A stretch of 16,844 nt of DNA, taken from assembly GCA_014380965.1 (NCBI GenBank), contig JACMIV010000377.1, positions 1 to 16,844 of the forward strand, read 5' to 3'. Shown here piece after piece: positions 15,247-16,844 of this stretch (within the stretch, counting starts at the first letter, position 1; every line of letters begins with the position of its first letter). The translations under genes and the position numbers were made by a program. The DNA is from Rhizobiaceae bacterium. GTDB taxonomy: Bacteria; Pseudomonadota; Alphaproteobacteria; Rhizobiales; Rhizobiaceae. The notes under the pieces are model-generated. The model ran no database searches. It saw nothing but the letters and a program-made list of their open reading frames with translations, and was not told the DNA's origin.

Positions 15247-15819
15247 TCAGAACAGGCGCTCCCGCACAAAGAGCGTGTCGCCCGGCAGAATCGGGTCGGA
15301 GATCAGGACGCGGCCGGCGACGACCTCGCCGTTGACCTGGCGGGTCACGTCCACCGTGCGCTGCTCGGCGCGCGGCGAGAAGCCACCGGCGATCGCGATC
15401 GCGTTCTGGACGGTCATGCCGGGAACGTAGGTGTACTGCCCACCCGTTCCGACCTCGCCCATGATGAAGAATGGGCGGTACTGATCGACCTCGACGGTGA
15501 TGTCGGGATCGCGCAGGAACCCGTCGCGCAGCCGCTGGGACAGGATCGCCTCGAGTTCCTGCGTAGTGCGCCCGCGCGCGGGAACCGTGCCGACGAGCGG
15601 CATCGAAAAGTAGCCGCCCTTGTCGATCGCGTAGGTGTTGGTGAGACCCTCCTGCTCGAACACGGTGACGCGGACGCGGTCGCCGCTGTCGAGGTGGTAG
15701 GGCTCGTTCAGGACCTCGTGAAAGGCGGGCGGTGCCGGCTGATAGCTGGCGCAACCGCCGAGCGTGCCGAGGAGCGTGGCGAAGACCGTCGCGTACCGTC
15801 CGAAGGTGCCAAACCGCAT
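15247..15819 (-). CDS. Polysaccharide export lipoprotein (Wza/ExoF/GumB-like, short form)
   Basis: A 190-residue outer-membrane auxiliary protein for polysaccharide export. The N-terminus is a lipoprotein signal with lipobox LGGC and acylated cysteine C23. The Poly_export domain follows (YHLDSGDRVRVTVFEQEGLT at 41-60 and DPDITVEVDQYRPFFIMGEV at 104-123), then an SLBB-type segment with PGMTVQNAIAIAGGFSPRA (133-151) and the end PILPGDTLFVRERLF. It lacks the long C-terminal part of E. coli Wza, as is usual for the short alphaproteobacterial and GumB-type proteins. The ATG at 15819 is preferred over an in-frame TTG two codons earlier. It is divergent from the Wzc-like gene, its expected partner across the periplasm. 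Confidence 0.9.
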   Translation of the reverse strand: MRFGTFGRYATVFATLLGTLGGCASYQPAPPAFHEVLNEPYHLDSGDRVRVTVFEQEGLTNTYAIDKGGYFSMPLVGTVPARGRTTQELEAILSQRLRDGFLRDPDITVEVDQYRPFFIMGEVGTGGQYTYVPGMTVQNAIAIAGGFSPRAEQRTVDVTRQVNGEVVAGRVLISDPILPGDTLFVRERLF

Positions 15820-16007
15820 CGCCAATCATCCCCGAAGACAGGCCAATGCGGTTTCGACCGATCGCCGCCTACGTTATAGGTTCATTAAGGTTAACCATCG
15901 GTAAAGCTGGTTTTGCAAAGGTCTTCGGACGAAACTTGGCTGCATTTCGAAGGGATTTTCTGACGGGCGCGTCCGACCGATAGGAAGGATGCGCGAGGGC
16001 CGAAATC
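15820..16007. promoter_or_regulatory. Divergent promoter region between wza-like and wzc-like genes
   Basis: 188 bases separate two divergently transcribed export genes, so both promoters should lie here. It is AT-richer than its surroundings. On the minus strand TATAAC (15878-15873) is a good -10 element for the wza-like gene, but no matching -35 is seen at 16-18 bases. A GGTTAACC palindrome (15889-15896) inside TTAAGGTTAACC lies just upstream of it and could be an operator. The assignments are tentative. Confidence 0.4.
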
Positions 16008-16844
16008 GTGCCGGTATCCTGGGCCGGGACAATCGTGTCGAACGTGAGCGCAGAGGCGAAAGACCTCGACGTCGACATCTTCCGGCTCGTCGGCGCCGCC
16101 TGGAGGCGCAAGCTGGCAGTGCTGCTCGCAACCTTCGCCTTTGCCGGGATCGCCTTCGCCATATCGAGCCTCGTCGCACCCCTCTACAAAGCCGACACGC
16201 GGCTCGTGATCGAAAGCCGGGAGTCGGCCTATACCAGCAGGGAAGCCGGTCGGGATGCTGCGGAAGGCACCTTGAGCCCCGACGGTGTCGAGAGCCAGGT
16301 GTCGCTGTTGACCTCGGCTGAGGTTCTCGGAAATGTCGCAGAGCGCTTCGCGCTTGAGGAACGAGACGAATTTGCGCGAGCTCCCTCCTTCCTCGATGAA
16401 TTACTCTCGCAGATAGGGGCCGCCCGCGGGGGCGGAGAAGGGCGACGTCATCGCCGCCGTGCGCGAGCATCTCGAAGTCTACCGCAAGGAAAATCAGCGT
16501 GTTCTCGTGGTGGAGTTCTCTTCGGAAGACCCCGATCTTGCGCGGGACGTGTCGAATGCGATCGCCGTCGAATATTTCGCCCGTCGAAAGGGCGCGCTGT
16601 TGGCCTCCAACTCCAATGCCACGGGCTGTCTCGAGGAGGAGATCGAGGATCTCCGCGCGGCCGTCAGGACCGCGGAAGGCCGCTTGGCGGATTTTCGTGC
16701 GTTGTCCGACCTTCTCATCGGCCGGAACCACGACGTGCTCGCGACGCAGCAGCTTTCGGAACTCTCGCGGACCCGCGCCGCGCGTGTGGCGGCCGCGGGG
16801 AGGGCGCAGAGCATACGCCACGCGATCGAGCGAGGTCCGTCGCC
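16008..16844 (+). pseudogene. Wzc/GumC-like polysaccharide co-polymerase, frameshifted and cut by window edge
   Basis: An inner-membrane chain-length/export protein. A Wzz-type domain is visible: DLDVDIFRLVGAAWRRK, a membrane segment LAVLLATFAFAGIAFAISSL, then YKADTRLVIESRE and VESQVSLLTSAEVLGNVAER. The frame changes at a run of five G (16428-16432). Beyond it the next frame gives GDVIAAVREHLEVYRKENQ, FSSEDPDLARDVSNAIAVEY and a coiled-coil-like stretch to the edge. Removing one G would restore one continuous frame, so this is either a one-base insertion mutation or a sequencing error. GTG at 16008, with GAGGG 8 bases upstream, is the likely start; GTG at 16035 and 16044 are alternatives. The C-terminal part and any tyrosine-kinase domain lie outside the window. 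Confidence 0.8.

Noticed and set aside
15874..16821. 315-codon minus-strand open frame opposite the Wzc-like gene
   Set aside because: The plus strand gives Wzz-type sequence on both sides of one frameshift; the minus-strand product is low-complexity and Arg-rich.

Overview
The window is GC-rich DNA from an alphaproteobacterium, most likely of the Hyphomicrobiales (Rhizobiales). The evidence is the nasTS-nrtABC-nirBD-nasA-cysG order, rhizobial-type exopolysaccharide genes, and an intergenic palindrome of a kind common in alphaproteobacterial genomes. Genus cannot be read from the sequence. A homologue of formaldehyde-activating enzyme suggests, but does not prove, a link to methylotrophs.

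Positions 1-11417 (all minus strand) hold a complete assimilatory nitrate module. It is read from right to left: nasT (ANTAR-type RNA-binding antiterminator), nasS (nitrate/nitrite sensor that restrains NasT), a 419-base non-coding leader, nrtA-nrtB-nrtC (ABC nitrate uptake), nirB-nirD (NADH nitrite reductase), nasA (nitrate reductase), and the first 71 codons of cysG (siroheme synthase), cut by the window edge. Together they import nitrate, reduce it to nitrite and then ammonium, and supply the siroheme that NirB needs. The leader before nrtA carries a strong intrinsic terminator with a hairpin in front of it, which is the arrangement expected for NasS/NasT control by antitermination. Two further RNA structures lie inside the operon: a 9-bp UUCG-capped hairpin between nrtA and nrtB, and a pair of inverted palindromic repeats between nrtC and nirB.

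Positions 11592-12134 (plus strand) encode a divergent Fae-family protein that appears to lack the catalytic histidine of the methylotroph enzyme.

Positions 12148-16844 are an exopolysaccharide locus that is mostly broken. An undecaprenyl-phosphate sugar-phosphate transferase and a short Wza-like export lipoprotein look intact. The polymerase/O-antigen-ligase-like gene is reduced to about 300 bases with N-terminal-like and C-terminal-like pieces joined. A family-4 glycosyltransferase carries an internal deletion, a stop codon and frameshifts. The Wzc/GumC-like gene at the right edge has a one-base frameshift in a run of G. In contrast, about 11 kb of nitrate genes shows no lesion, so random sequencing error is a poor explanation for the whole pattern.

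No tRNA, rRNA, CRISPR array, insertion sequence or phage gene was recognised.
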